64,000 bases of DNA, taken from Mycolicibacterium komossense. Its GTDB lineage: Bacteria; Actinomycetota; Actinomycetes; Mycobacteriales; Mycobacteriaceae. Under the pieces are notes generated by a model that did not search any database, was not told where the DNA came from, and saw nothing but the letters and a program-made list of their open reading frames with translations. Within the stretch, counting starts at the first letter, position 1; the number at the start of each line of letters is the position of its first letter. Below are positions 45,353-54,412 of this stretch, in pieces. The position numbers were made by a program, and so were the translations under genes. Location of the stretch: NCBI RefSeq assembly GCF_025822605.1, contig NZ_JACKTY010000020.1, forward strand, positions 156,524-220,523. Direction: 5' to 3'.

Positions 45353-48300
45353 CAGTGGACTTTCGTCGTGCGCGTGCGCGCGTTCTGTTCAGCGGTGAGT
45401 TTGTTCGCGACGTCCTGCGGTGACATGCCGGCGTTCTCGATCACGACGGCCGGGCCCGGCGCCTGCCCGTTGCCGGTGCCGTGCCGAGTGGTGTCCGGTG
45501 CGACGTTCGTCGCAGGCGCCGCCAGGTCCGACGCCGGGTTGAGGTTCGTCCGCAAGGTTGAATCAGCGGCGCCGAGCAATCCGCCGAGCAGGTCGCCGCC
45601 ACCGCCACCAGCGCCGCCCGCCGAATCGGATCCGGTGCCACCGGAAAGCACGCTGCCGAGCAGGTTCACACCGGCCATCGCCGATTTGATCGTCGGCCAC
45701 TCAAAAGGATTCGAGAACACAGACCCGTCGAGCCCGATCGTTTCGAGCAGCCCGCCCCATAACGTTTTGCCCAGATCACCGAGCCCGCTATCGCTCGACG
45801 AGCTCGACGCCGCCCCGGTCTCGGTCGCCGCCTTCTGCTGAGCCTCGGACAACCGATCGGACGCGACGCTCTGTCGATCGTTAGCATCGGCGAGTTCGCG
45901 GTTCGCGACGTCGAGCGAGTGTTGTGCATCGGTGGTGTCCTTGCCGGCCGTTTTCAGATCGTCGAGTCGCTTCTGTGCCTTGTCCCGCGCGTAGGTGCGG
46001 TCGTCGACGGACTGGCCGGCGTTCTTGAGTGCGGTTTGCGCCGACTGGACTGCCCGCGACGACCCGGCCGACGCCGACGTCGACGAGCCGAGCGAGCCGG
46101 CCGACCCGCCGGCGCCTTCGCCGTACATCTGTGGCAGGTACATGTGATTGTCGAACTGCGGGTCGTCTGCGCCGGCCGCGCCAGCGCCGATCGTGAATAC
46201 CCCGTTCTTGCCGCCCGATTCGGCGTTCCGGCCATCGGAGAGCGTCATCGCCATATGGCCGTCGTTCGGATTCGGCCCGTGGTTGTACCAGCCGACTGAC
46301 ATCTGACCGGGCCCACCGGAGCCCTCGACGAACCCGCGAGCAGCGAACCACTCCCGCGCGTTTCTCGTCGTCGGCAGGTCGCCAGCCATGCCCAGTGCGC
46401 CGTTGACGACGCGCCCCACGGTGCCCGAGCAGTCGAACCGCGACCCTTGGCTGTACGGGGTGCCGGCCAACTGCTCGGCCACGCTGATATCGGGGCCCTT
46501 ACCGTCAGCGAATCCGGGAACCATGCCGTGCAGCAGTTCCGGCGACGGAACCCAGCCGCTATTCAGCGCGGCGACAACGTTCGCGCCGCCCCCGTTCATC
46601 GCCGACGCCTTCACGATGCCCTCGTCGTTGGACACCAAAGCCAGGATCGAATCGCTGGTCCCGGTTCCGGGCCCGCTGATAACACCGCTGCGCGACACCG
46701 ACGCCGGCCGGCCACCGGCGAACCCGGCAGGCCGGCCGTTCGCGTTACCGGGGATCAGTGAACCGATACCGGGGATCCCGCGCAGCTTGTCGACAACGGT
46801 TCCGATCCCGTTGCCGATCTTGTCGACGATCCCGCTGATCGTGTTCCACACTGTCGTCACGACGTCCTTGACCGCGTTAAACGCCGTCACGAATGCGTCT
46901 TTGAAGATCCCTACGCCCTTGCCCACAGTGTCGAGCGACGACGTAAACATGTCCCAAACCGACTTAGCGCCATCCCAGAACCCGGTAATCGCACCCTTGA
47001 TGCCCTCGAATGCGGGGACCGCGACCGTGTTCCACAGCCACATGATCACGTCGCCAACAGCCTTGATGGCCGGTTGTACTGCGGCCCAGACGACTTGCGT
47101 TACCGCCCACCACGTTTGCACCGCCGTGGCGATCCCCTGGAATGCGGGCACGACAACGTTCGTCCACAACCACCCGATGACGGCGCCGAGGCCTTTCAGG
47201 GCGGCGATCGCCACAGTGAAATTCATCTTCTGCACCGACAGCCAGAGCCGGCCGACCCACGCGACGGCCGGCTGGATCGCCGTCCACACCGTTTTGACAG
47301 CACCAACGAACGCACCGAACGCCTGCTTCGCGACCTCGCCGATCTTCATCACCGACGGCCCGATCTGCGTCCACGCGTTCGTCAGCGTGGTCTTAAGCCA
47401 TTCCCACACAACCGAAACGGTCGCCTTGATGCCGGTCCAGATTTTGTCCCAGAGCTTCCGGCCAACTTCGGTCTTCGTGAAGAAAGCCCAGATAGCGACG
47501 CCGGCCGCGACCACCGCGGCGACGATCAGCCCGATCGGGTTCGCGGTCAGCGCCGCATTCCACAGCCATTGCGCCGCGGTCGCAACCTTCGACGCCGCCG
47601 CCGCCGCCAGTGTCGCGATCCGACCGCGCGCGTTCGCCGCAGCGGACAAGTTCGCCGCGCCGGCGTTCGTGCCAGCAGCGACCGTGTTCGCGCCCAGTGC
47701 GACCGTCAGCTGTGTCATTGCCGCGGCCTGCGCCCGAATAGCCGCAGTCTGTGCGAGCATAATCGGCGCGTTGATGATTCGGAACGCACCATTGAGCGCG
47801 CTAACGATCGGTGCGACAGCCTGTCCCACAACACGGAACCCGGCGAACGCGGCGACCAGGCCACCGATCACGGGCACCGCCCACGACGCGTTATCGGCAA
47901 CGAAATTCAGCGCGCCGGCCAACAGCTTGAGCGCCGGCACCATGACCGACGTCAGCGTTTCGGGCCCGACCTCGGCGATCGCCTGCCCGAACGCCTTCAT
48001 CGAATCGCCGACACCGGACAGCGCCGGCCCCGCGTTCTGCAATGCCGGCCCGAGCTTCGCCACCGAGTCCGATATCTGGGAGACAGCACCGGATCCGCCG
48101 CCGGCCATCAGACCGGACAGTGTGTCGCGGAGCCGGCCGAACCAATCGACAACCTTTTGGACGCCGCCGTTATCGGCCCACGCCTTCATCTTTGCGGCCA
48201 TGTCCGTAGCCCACGGCCCGACCTTCGCGGTCAGGTCCGCCATGATCGGCTTGATCGCCGCCGTCACCGAATCGAACGTCCCAGTGAGCCCAATCGCCAA

Positions 48301-49305
48301 CGGTTTCAGGCCTGCGAAGATCGGCCCCGACAACTCGGCACCGAACCGCGAGAACGACGCCTTGAGGTTCGACAGGGATCCGCGGACCGACTGGCCCATG
48401 TTCTGTGCGGCGCCGGCGATGTTGTTGGCCACCGCGTCCCGGAACATCTGCGCCGAGACACCGCCGTCCTCGACGAACTTCGAAAACTCTTCGCCGGTCT
48501 TACCGGTCGCCTCCTGTAACCAGGTGAAGACAGGCAGCCCGCGATCGGCCAGCATCCGCAGATCGCCAGTCATGGCCTTGCCGGACGTCTGGACGCCGTT
48601 GAAAATGCCGCCCATCTCGGCCAGGTTCGTTCCCGCGATCGCCGCGGTATCCGATGTGAGCTTGAGGTAATTCGTCAGCTCTTCGCCGGGTTTGATGCCG
48701 GCCGCGACCGCAGACGCCGCGGTGGTCGCCGCCTCGTCGAGCCCGAACGCTGTGCCCTTCACCGCGGCCAGGGCGTTGTCCATGATCGCCTGGACCTTCT
48801 CGGTGGAGTTACCGAGACCTTGGAGCTTGAACTTCGCGTCGTCGATCGCCGTCAACCGCGAGAAACCAGCGTGCAGTGCGGCGCCCAGGCCGGCCGCGGC
48901 CACCGTGCCGGCACCGACAGCGGCGATCTTCAACCCGCCACCGATCAGCCCGCCGATACGCCGGCCAAGACTTGCAGCGCCCGACGTCAGATTCGACGCC
49001 AGCGTCGCCGCGGCACCCCGACCGATATTCGCCGACGCCAGACCGGCGTTGATCTCCCTGCCGGCCGCCTGGCCCGTCGAGCGGGCCCCGTCGATCCGCA
49101 GCATCCTCCCAAGCCCGCCGCGCGTCTGCGACTCGACACCGGCCTGGACGTCGCGGCCGGCCTGCTGGCCCGCTTTCCGCGCACCCTTCATGTCGAACGA
49201 CGGCCGGATAACCGCATCGGTATCGACGCCGCGGAGCGCCTTCTTGATATTCGGCCGCAGCTTCGACGTTTCGGGGAGGACTGTCAGCCAGTAAGTGCCC
49301 TGCAT
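45352..49305 (-). CDS. tail tape measure protein with NlpC/P60 peptidase domain
   Basis: 1317 residues. N-terminal coil (MQGTYWLTVLPETSKLRPNI), several hydrophobic helical stretches, and the repeat-like VKTVWTAIQPAVAWVGRLW blocks. A papain-fold domain holds FDCSGTVGRVVNG (Cys near residue 957) and DGHMAMTL (His near 1017). A long coiled coil follows (AQTALKNAGQSVDDRTYARD). At about 1.5 angstrom per residue the tail would be near 200 nm. The peptidase domain, common in mycobacteriophage tape measures, probably opens peptidoglycan during DNA entry. Confidence 0.95.
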   Translation of the reverse strand: MQGTYWLTVLPETSKLRPNIKKALRGVDTDAVIRPSFDMKGARKAGQQAGRDVQAGVESQTRGGLGRMLRIDGARSTGQAAGREINAGLASANIGRGAAATLASNLTSGAASLGRRIGGLIGGGLKIAAVGAGTVAAAGLGAALHAGFSRLTAIDDAKFKLQGLGNSTEKVQAIMDNALAAVKGTAFGLDEAATTAASAVAAGIKPGEELTNYLKLTSDTAAIAGTNLAEMGGIFNGVQTSGKAMTGDLRMLADRGLPVFTWLQEATGKTGEEFSKFVEDGGVSAQMFRDAVANNIAGAAQNMGQSVRGSLSNLKASFSRFGAELSGPIFAGLKPLAIGLTGTFDSVTAAIKPIMADLTAKVGPWATDMAAKMKAWADNGGVQKVVDWFGRLRDTLSGLMAGGGSGAVSQISDSVAKLGPALQNAGPALSGVGDSMKAFGQAIAEVGPETLTSVMVPALKLLAGALNFVADNASWAVPVIGGLVAAFAGFRVVGQAVAPIVSALNGAFRIINAPIMLAQTAAIRAQAAAMTQLTVALGANTVAAGTNAGAANLSAAANARGRIATLAAAAASKVATAAQWLWNAALTANPIGLIVAAVVAAGVAIWAFFTKTEVGRKLWDKIWTGIKATVSVVWEWLKTTLTNAWTQIGPSVMKIGEVAKQAFGAFVGAVKTVWTAIQPAVAWVGRLWLSVQKMNFTVAIAALKGLGAVIGWLWTNVVVPAFQGIATAVQTWWAVTQVVWAAVQPAIKAVGDVIMWLWNTVAVPAFEGIKGAITGFWDGAKSVWDMFTSSLDTVGKGVGIFKDAFVTAFNAVKDVVTTVWNTISGIVDKIGNGIGTVVDKLRGIPGIGSLIPGNANGRPAGFAGGRPASVSRSGVISGPGTGTSDSILALVSNDEGIVKASAMNGGGANVVAALNSGWVPSPELLHGMVPGFADGKGPDISVAEQLAGTPYSQGSRFDCSGTVGRVVNGALGMAGDLPTTRNAREWFAARGFVEGSGGPGQMSVGWYNHGPNPNDGHMAMTLSDGRNAESGGKNGVFTIGAGAAGADDPQFDNHMYLPQMYGEGAGGSAGSLGSSTSASAGSSRAVQSAQTALKNAGQSVDDRTYARDKAQKRLDDLKTAGKDTTDAQHSLDVANRELADANDRQSVASDRLSEAQQKAATETGAASSSSSDSGLGDLGKTLWGGLLETIGLDGSVFSNPFEWPTIKSAMAGVNLLGSVLSGGTGSDSAGGAGGGGGDLLGGLLGAADSTLRTNLNPASDLAAPATNVAPDTTRHGTGNGQAPGPAVVIENAGMSPQDVANKLTAEQNARTRTTKVH

Positions 49306-49736
49306 CAGCTGGCCCTCTTCTTCCCTTGGTTTCGTTCCACCCAGCGCCGTTGACGCTCAGTGCGCCTGCGCTCGAACTCTTCGACTGGCATCACCGACAC
49401 CCGGCTCAGACCCGAGGACGTAGTGCCATCGGACGATTCGCGTTTCGGCCGCGGGATCCGTTTCGGCCGCTTGCGGTTCTTCTGACCGTCTTTCGTCTTC
49501 TGCCAGATCAGGTCGTGCTCGGCGTCGGCGATGATCGCCAGCAGGTAATCGGTTGTCGTCCAGCCCTGCTCAAACGCATGGAACACGGCCGTGTTCGGCG
49601 GCGATGCGAAGATGACGGCGTGCAGGTCGTCCCAGGACAACCGGCCGTCGTCGAGTCGCAAGTCGCCGCCGAGCGCGATCACGTCCCGTCTTACCGGCGC
49701 TTCGAACTCGCGGATCGCCGCGCAGACCTGTTCGAT
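49305..49736 (-). CDS. tail assembly chaperone, frameshifted second part (T)
   Basis: 143 residues read after a -1 slip from the upstream chaperone frame: IEQVCAAIREFEAPVRRDVI, LSWDDLHAVIFASPPNTAVF, then a basic C-terminus (KRPKRIPRPKRESSDG). No own start or ribosome box is expected. The fused G-T product of about 299 residues binds the tape measure during tail assembly. The stop overlaps the tape measure ATG. Confidence 0.88.
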   Translation of the reverse strand: MEQVCAAIREFEAPVRRDVIALGGDLRLDDGRLSWDDLHAVIFASPPNTAVFHAFEQGWTTTDYLLAIIADAEHDLIWQKTKDGQKNRKRPKRIPRPKRESSDGTTSSGLSRVSVMPVEEFERRRTERQRRWVERNQGKKRAS

Positions 49737-50203
49737 TTTCCCGGCGTCATGCCACCGTCCTTGCCCCAGGCTTCGGTGAACGCGTCGAACGTTTTGTCGT
49801 TGAGCGAGTACAGGATTGCCAGCGCGTCCGCCGAAGCGTGCTTCTCGATGATCGCCTTCGTCCGCTCCAAGTCGGACAGGTGCGCGTGGCGAATGATCCA
49901 ACCCTGCGGAGGCGTACCAGTACCGCGGCGGATCGCCACGGTGGCACCTTCGGAGAAGTCGCCCTCGCCCCACTCGCTGTCGAAGTCGTCTGCGTCGAAC
50001 CTCGCGCAGAACAGTGCCGTGCCGGCCGGGTAGTCGCCGCCCCACTCTTCGGCGATCGACAGCTCAGGATCGGACGCCGATGGTTCCTTGGCGTCGCACT
50101 CTTCCAACCCGACGTGCTCTGGCGCCGGCTTATCGGCCTGGTCCTCGACGTCGGGATTGAAGTCGGAGTGCTGCGGTTCGTCGCGCTGGCTCTTACTGGA
50201 CAT
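49691..50203 (-). CDS. tail assembly chaperone, unshifted product (G)
   Basis: 170 residues: acidic N-terminus (PELSIAEEWGGDYPAGT), then a helical region (LSDLERTKAIIEKHASADALAILYSLNDKTFDAFTEAW) typical of mycobacteriophage G proteins. Translation normally stops after SNRSARRSASSKRR; a fraction slips at GGGAAAA to make the G-T fusion. AGGGAGA box before ATG. Confidence 0.9.
   Translation of the reverse strand: MSSKSQRDEPQHSDFNPDVEDQADKPAPEHVGLEECDAKEPSASDPELSIAEEWGGDYPAGTALFCARFDADDFDSEWGEGDFSEGATVAIRRGTGTPPQGWIIRHAHLSDLERTKAIIEKHASADALAILYSLNDKTFDAFTEAWGKDGGMTPGKSNRSARRSASSKRR
49736..49742 (-). other. -1 programmed frameshift heptamer
   Basis: Minus-strand GGGAAAA in the register G GGA AAA, a canonical X XXY YYZ slippery site. 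In the zero frame it is followed by a 16-codon tail ending at 49691; the -1 frame leads into the T part. The position just before the tape measure gene is where almost all siphoviruses slip. Confidence 0.9.
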
Positions 50204-50234
50204 TTGTTGTCTCCCTGGTGGGTTCGGTCGTGCT

Positions 50235-50301
50235 GGTCTGGTGGGGGTTCACTGCATAAAGGCGGGCCCGCGCGCCGCCCACCAGACCGGAGCGCGGGCC
50301 C
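50235..50301 (-). terminator. terminator with interleaved inverted repeats after the major tail gene
   Basis: Perfect 10-bp arms at 50264-50273 and 50292-50301, extendable to 13 with a G-U pair, are followed on the minus-strand RNA by UUUAU, a good intrinsic terminator after the abundant major tail protein. A second perfect 11-bp pair (50235-50245 with 50278-50288) is interleaved, so the two hairpins exclude each other or form a pseudoknot. Likely sets the ratio of major tail protein to chaperone. Confidence 0.7.
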
Positions 50302-50307
50302 ACCGGC

Positions 50308-50919
50308 CTATGCGGCGATCTTCTGACCGTCGTCGCTGTACTGCGTGACGTGAATGCCGCCGGTCCCCCGGTAAACGGTGAACGTCGGCTGGAACGCCAT
50401 CGGCTCGTTATGCACCAGCGTGATGTCGTCGATATCGGACATCTGGACGAACTCGGCGACCTGCCGAATTGCCTTGTCCTCGAAGAACGCGTCGAGAATC
50501 AGGGTCGCGATCTTCGGCATACGCGAGCTGATCGCGACCTTCATCCGGTTACCGTGCTGCGACGTCGCCGCCGCGGTGGTCACGGATCCGTCGCCGAAGA
50601 TCGCGGCGTTCACGTGCGGCGAAAGCACCTGGTACAGCGACATGCTGTAGTCGATCTGGAACTTGTCGCGCAGCGAGCCGATCGACTCACCCGACCAAAC
50701 CTCGATCGGCGTGGTGCTGCCGTCGATGCTGATCGTGACGCCATCGCTCGACACGTAGCCAAGCGACTTGAACGCGGCGTCCAGGGGCTCGTCGACGTCG
50801 GTCGGCAATTCGGTCCCGTACGGCGCGATATACAGGCCGCCGGCGGTCTGCAAACCGCTCGGAGTCGCCGCAAAGACCTGGTTGTAGTCGCCCAACGGCG
50901 ACGGAATGGGAGAACTCAT
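50308..50919 (-). CDS. major tail (tube) protein
   Basis: 203 residues beginning SSPIPSPLGDYNQVFAATPSGLQTAGGLYIAP, the usual opening of mycobacteriophage tail tube subunits, followed by a beta-sandwich (GYVSSDGVTISIDGSTTPIEVW, HVNAAIFGDGSVTT). Position before a terminator and the chaperones agrees. The ATG at 50919 overlaps the terminator gene stop. Confidence 0.9.
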   Translation of the reverse strand: MSSPIPSPLGDYNQVFAATPSGLQTAGGLYIAPYGTELPTDVDEPLDAAFKSLGYVSSDGVTISIDGSTTPIEVWSGESIGSLRDKFQIDYSMSLYQVLSPHVNAAIFGDGSVTTAAATSQHGNRMKVAISSRMPKIATLILDAFFEDKAIRQVAEFVQMSDIDDITLVHNEPMAFQPTFTVYRGTGGIHVTQYSDDGQKIAA

Positions 50920-51356
50920 GGTGTTACCTCTCGAATCGGTTTGAGTGCGACCGTCCAGAAGACGGAAACGGCTTGCCCGAACAGCGCTACGTCGTCGTCT
51001 TCGATGTCCGAAGGGCCCGAGACGTGTTCGGTTCCGGTAACCCACAGAGACCCGACGTCCGGGAAGACGATCCGGGTCTGTGCAGCACCGAGCAGTGCAG
51101 CGTGCAGCAGCGTTGTGTGCTGCCCGCATTCGAACGCGTCTCCGTTGAAGACACGCGCGCGGAGCAAGTAGTCCGCAACGGGTCCGCGCTGACGTGAATC
51201 AACCTGACTCAGCAGCACGTAACGCGTCGGTTCGCCCGCCGGCGGCGTTGCGCCGACAGACAAGTCGATATCGCGATCCGCGAGCCGGCTCAGCAAGTAA
51301 GCGCGGCACGCGATCGCGGGTTCCATGGTCGGTGCGACCATCTGCGGTGTGGTCAC
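50916..51356 (-). CDS. tail terminator protein
   Basis: 146 residues, alpha/beta (PAIACRAYLLSRL, TRYVLLSQVDSRQRG, TLLHAALLGAAQTRIVFPDV). Size and place just before the major tail gene match siphovirus tail terminators (lambda gpU-like) that cap the tube. Assignment by gene order mostly. Confidence 0.75.
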   Translation of the reverse strand: MTTPQMVAPTMEPAIACRAYLLSRLADRDIDLSVGATPPAGEPTRYVLLSQVDSRQRGPVADYLLRARVFNGDAFECGQHTTLLHAALLGAAQTRIVFPDVGSLWVTGTEHVSGPSDIEDDDVALFGQAVSVFWTVALKPIREVTP

Positions 51357-51613
51357 TTCTTGACCCGCATCGCGGCTTGTTGGAGCGGTGGAGCGGCGCC
51401 GGCCTCTTTGTGCGCGGCCTCCCCGGACTTCGCGAACACGTTTTCGCGGGCCCGGTCAGTTCCGACGGTTTCCTCGACGCCGTAACCGTTTGGGTCACCA
51501 GCGATTCGGCCAGCGACAACAGCGATCGTCGCCGCAACCTGTCGGCACGCCGGCCGGACCGTGACACGACGGATCTTGCGGTCGTCGCTGATCGGGATCT
51601 TAAGTCGCCCCAT
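51353..51613 (-). CDS. small head-tail connector/neck protein
   Basis: 86 residues, basic, MGRLKIPISDDRKIRRVTVRPACRQVA type with VAGRIAGDPNGYGVEETVGTDRARENVFAK, resembling the short HK97-gp10-like neck proteins of mycobacteriophages. Overlaps both neighbours. Confidence 0.65.
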   Translation of the reverse strand: MGRLKIPISDDRKIRRVTVRPACRQVAATIAVVAGRIAGDPNGYGVEETVGTDRARENVFAKSGEAAHKEAGAAPPLQQAAMRVKK

Positions 51614-51956
51614 CGGTGACCCTCCGTAGCGCGACGACGTAACCCGGATGAAAGTCGTAAGGGCCCAGGTTTTCGTCTCGGACCGGCCCGTTTACCTCGA
51701 ACTTTCGGCCGTCCCACAGCTCAACCATGGAGTCAGCCGGCCAATCGGCGTCGGCCGTCGCCATCAGCAATTCGGTGATGGTGCGGCCGGCCGTCTGGCC
51801 GGTCTGGACCTCAGTCGCGGTCGGCGCGTCGAACGCTCGAACCCTGCGGGCCCGCGGCACCGGATCGCCGTACTTCACCTGTCCAGCAGGGGTTTTCCCG
51901 ATCTTCGGCCGCGTCCAATGTGTTACCTCGAACGGTTCCGGGATGATGAACTCCAT
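51600..51956 (-). CDS. head-tail stopper-type connector
   Basis: 118 residues, beta-rich: FIIPEPFEVTHWTRPKIGKT, DSMVELWDGRKFEVNGPVRD, YDFHPGYVVALRRV. It resembles the head-completion 'stopper' family, which closes the neck channel. The ATG at 51956 shares a base with the preceding stop. Confidence 0.7.
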   Translation of the reverse strand: MEFIIPEPFEVTHWTRPKIGKTPAGQVKYGDPVPRARRVRAFDAPTATEVQTGQTAGRTITELLMATADADWPADSMVELWDGRKFEVNGPVRDENLGPYDFHPGYVVALRRVTDGAT

Positions 51957-52471
51957 CAGCCCCACCCGTCGTCGGGGTGGTTCTCCCAAAGCGGATAGCC
52001 GGCCGCGCCGGTGAGGTTCGCCCCGCACGAACACGTCGTCCCGCCCAGCCGTAAATCGCACGCGAGCGCGTGTTGCGTCACGGACGCCGGCAGAGTGTCA
52101 ATGTTGAACGCTCCGCCGGTGTCGTCGCTTCGGCAAAGTGCTTTCAGCTGGTCGATTTCGGACTGAAAGAACATCGCCTTGCGCGGCTGCCGGGTGTCAA
52201 TCGTCTGCCCATAGCTGAGGGTGGTCTGCGACTGAACGGCACCGGTGCCGGCTTCATTCCAGCGGAGAATCGCGCCCCGAAGGATGGACTTGGCCATCCC
52301 CCGGTGCGCGAACTCCGGTGAATTGATGCACGGTGCGTAATAGACGGCCTGACCGAGCGCGTCGTCGATCATCGCCGTGGCCTTCGCCTCGTCGATGTTC
52401 TTCACGAACGGGTCCAGGTCTGCCGGTGTAATCAGCGGCAAGCCTGGATCGTTCGGAGTTGGCCCGGTCAT
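51956..52471 (-). CDS. head-tail adaptor
   Basis: 171 residues, helical: ITPADLDPFVKNIDEAKATAMIDDALGQA, AKSILRGAILRWNEAGTGA, FFQSEIDQLKALCR. This is the gp6-like head-tail connector pattern of mycobacteriophages. C-terminal TCSCGANLTGAAGYPLWENH adds cysteines. Confidence 0.75.
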   Translation of the reverse strand: MTGPTPNDPGLPLITPADLDPFVKNIDEAKATAMIDDALGQAVYYAPCINSPEFAHRGMAKSILRGAILRWNEAGTGAVQSQTTLSYGQTIDTRQPRKAMFFQSEIDQLKALCRSDDTGGAFNIDTLPASVTQHALACDLRLGGTTCSCGANLTGAAGYPLWENHPDDGWG

Positions 52472-52477
52472 GGTCGC

Positions 52478-52714
52478 CTACTCGCCGCCGGCAGTTCCGC
52501 CGGCCGCAACAAACTCCCGCTCGGCTGCGAGCCATGCTTCGACGTCGGCGCGCTCCTGGTCCTGCGCGGCCTTCTCTTCGGCCTCACGCTTCCGCTTCTG
52601 CGCTGCGGTTTCCTTGGGCTTCTCTCCAACCGGGTGCCAGCTGGAGTCCAACCGCGCGGCGGTGGCGTCGTCGACATTCACGACGACGCCGGCCGCGTTA
52701 GTCAATCGCGGCAT
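52478..52714 (-). CDS. small phage protein between capsid and connector
   Basis: 78 residues: PRLTNAAGVVVNVDDATAARLDSSWHPV, then a charged helix (AAQKRKREAEEKAAQDQERAD). The DATAARL...W start is common in short virion proteins placed after the capsid gene. Role unknown. Confidence 0.7.
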   Translation of the reverse strand: MPRLTNAAGVVVNVDDATAARLDSSWHPVGEKPKETAAQKRKREAEEKAAQDQERADVEAWLAAEREFVAAGGTAGGE

Positions 52715-52717
52715 GGC

Positions 52718-53620
52718 TTAGGCCACCTTGTCTTCGATGACGGCGAAGCGATCGGCGAAGACGTACCAGCCGTAGACGATTTCCGTTCGGAACAGAATCT
52801 CGTTGTGGCCGGCCAGGTCTCGACCCTGGTTATCCGGGTCGCCGAACTCCAGCATCCGGAACGGGAACGAGCGCTGGACGCCCCAGCGGATGCCCTGCGA
52901 GAAGTCGCCGAGGATCGCCCGAACCTTGTTGTCGGTCGCGTCGCCGTCGACTGCCTTCGCCGACGTGGTGGTCGACACCGCGGCCGACACACCCTCGAAC
53001 GAGGACAGGCCATTGCCCAGCCCCAGTTCCGGGTACTTCTTCCGGCCGTCGGCGTACCGCGCCGTTGAGAGCGTCCAGGCGTACTGCGGGTCGAATGCAA
53101 CGCCATTGACGCTGAACCCGTTGCCGATCACAAGGCCGGCGGCTGCCTCGAAGTCGAGGTCCGCGTTCGCGCCAGCTTCGACACGCTTCGTGGTCGAGTT
53201 CAGGTAGTTCGCCCACGCTGGGATCGCGTTGCCGGTCCGGGGGTTGATCCGGTAGTACAGGCCCAGATCCAGGCCGCGTGCCAGCGCGCGAGCGCACTTC
53301 TCCTGGTACTTCGTCATCACGCCGAGCTGGTAATCCTCTTCTTCCCAGAGGAATTCGTCAGACGTCCGCATCTGGACGACGGCCTTGTGCGGGACCGCGG
53401 TCACGCGGCCAGGCTTCGCGTCGTCGGATCCCTTCGCCGCCGACTCTTCGACGAACTCGGCCGTCAGGTCGTCGTCGAACGTGATGATCTCGGTCTTGCC
53501 GAACCGCATCGGCTCCTGACCGGACAGTGCGGCGACCGTAGAACCGGTCTTGGACTTCTCGACGATTCCGTCCGCGATGTTCGTCGGCAGAAACAGGTCG
53601 GTCGACTGCAAAACAGCCAT
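52718..53620 (-). CDS. major capsid protein, HK97 fold
   Basis: 300 residues. N-arm AVLQSTDLFLPTNIADGIVEKSKTGS; E-loop region KTEIITFDDDLTAEFVEES; ending WGVQRSFPFRMLEFGDPDNQG. This is typical of siphovirus capsids of about 300 residues. It follows the scaffold gene, as usual. Confidence 0.92.
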   Translation of the reverse strand: MAVLQSTDLFLPTNIADGIVEKSKTGSTVAALSGQEPMRFGKTEIITFDDDLTAEFVEESAAKGSDDAKPGRVTAVPHKAVVQMRTSDEFLWEEEDYQLGVMTKYQEKCARALARGLDLGLYYRINPRTGNAIPAWANYLNSTTKRVEAGANADLDFEAAAGLVIGNGFSVNGVAFDPQYAWTLSTARYADGRKKYPELGLGNGLSSFEGVSAAVSTTTSAKAVDGDATDNKVRAILGDFSQGIRWGVQRSFPFRMLEFGDPDNQGRDLAGHNEILFRTEIVYGWYVFADRFAVIEDKVA

Positions 53621-53638
53621 GGTGCTTTCCCTTCGGGG

Positions 53639-54229
53639 TTACTGCCCGTCGCGGTTGGTAAACGACTTGATGAACTCAGTCGTCGAGTTCGGCTTCGGGC
53701 GAGACAGTTTCGTGCCCTCCTTGGACACATGGTTTTGACGCTTGCCGCCGCCGCGCAGATCGAGCAGCCGTGCGGATTGCTTGAGCAGCAGTTCCGGCGT
53801 GTTGCCGGTCAGGAACGTTTCGACGTCTTCGGCGTCGAACTCATGGAGCGCGACCAGGTGCTCGCGAAGCGCGCCGGCGACTGCGGCCGGCTGTGCGTCG
53901 AGCTTGGATTGCAGATCCGCGATCTTCTGCCCGTCGGTCTTCTTCGCCTCTTCGGCGTCGTCGACGAGCTTCGCCTTGGGCTTCAAGACCTTGTTGTCAT
54001 CCTTGAGCCGTTGGTGCGCCTTGACCAGCGGATGATCGTCCGGCAAGTCGGCGTAGAGCGGATCGCGCTTCGACGACTTGTCAGATCCGCCGGCGTTACC
54101 CGCGCCGCCGGTCTTCGTGTCGTCTCCCCCGCCAGCGCCAGCGCCGCCACCCGCGCCAGCGCCGTCTGCGCCGCCGTCCGTGCCGCCGTCGTCGTTGGGA
54201 AGGTAAAGCTTGCGTCGATCGAACTTCAT
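53639..54229 (-). CDS. capsid scaffold protein
   Basis: 196 residues. Gly/Asp-rich N-terminus, a coiled-coil centre (DHPLVKAHQRLKDDNKVLKPKAKLVDDAEEAKK), then LREHLVALHEFDAEDVETFLTG. Layout and position just upstream of the capsid gene are those of internal scaffolds. The 183 bases before it contain two palindromic operator-like sites. Confidence 0.88.
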   Translation of the reverse strand: MKFDRRKLYLPNDDGGTDGGADGAGAGGGAGAGGGDDTKTGGAGNAGGSDKSSKRDPLYADLPDDHPLVKAHQRLKDDNKVLKPKAKLVDDAEEAKKTDGQKIADLQSKLDAQPAAVAGALREHLVALHEFDAEDVETFLTGNTPELLLKQSARLLDLRGGGKRQNHVSKEGTKLSRPKPNSTTEFIKSFTNRDGQ

Positions 54230-54318
54230 GTGTCCTGCTCCCGGTTCGGGTTTGTCTGGTGGGTTCCGTCGCAGTGCGCGGCGGGCGAGCCATTGCCGAG
54301 TGCCGGCGCAAGCTCTGT

Positions 54319-54368
54319 CGACAGGATATGTCGGTTTCCCACAAAACAGCCCTACCCGACATATGTCG
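54319..54368 (-). promoter_or_regulatory. operator-like palindromes upstream of scaffold-capsid genes
   Basis: A perfect CGACATATGTCG at 54357-54368 and an expanded copy CGAC-N7-GTCG at 54319-54333, in a 183-base gap that is the longest between structural genes. Probable promoter region for the scaffold-capsid-tail unit, sharing the regulator of the other sites. Confidence 0.6.
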
Positions 54369-54412
54369 CGCGTCCAAAGCGCGCGGAATCGCCGAGCGTC
54401 GAGCGGGTAGAC

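Noticed and set aside
46388..48670. A 760-codon plus-strand frame
   Set aside because: Antisense of the tape measure gene, Ala/Thr/Pro-rich shadow without domain sense.
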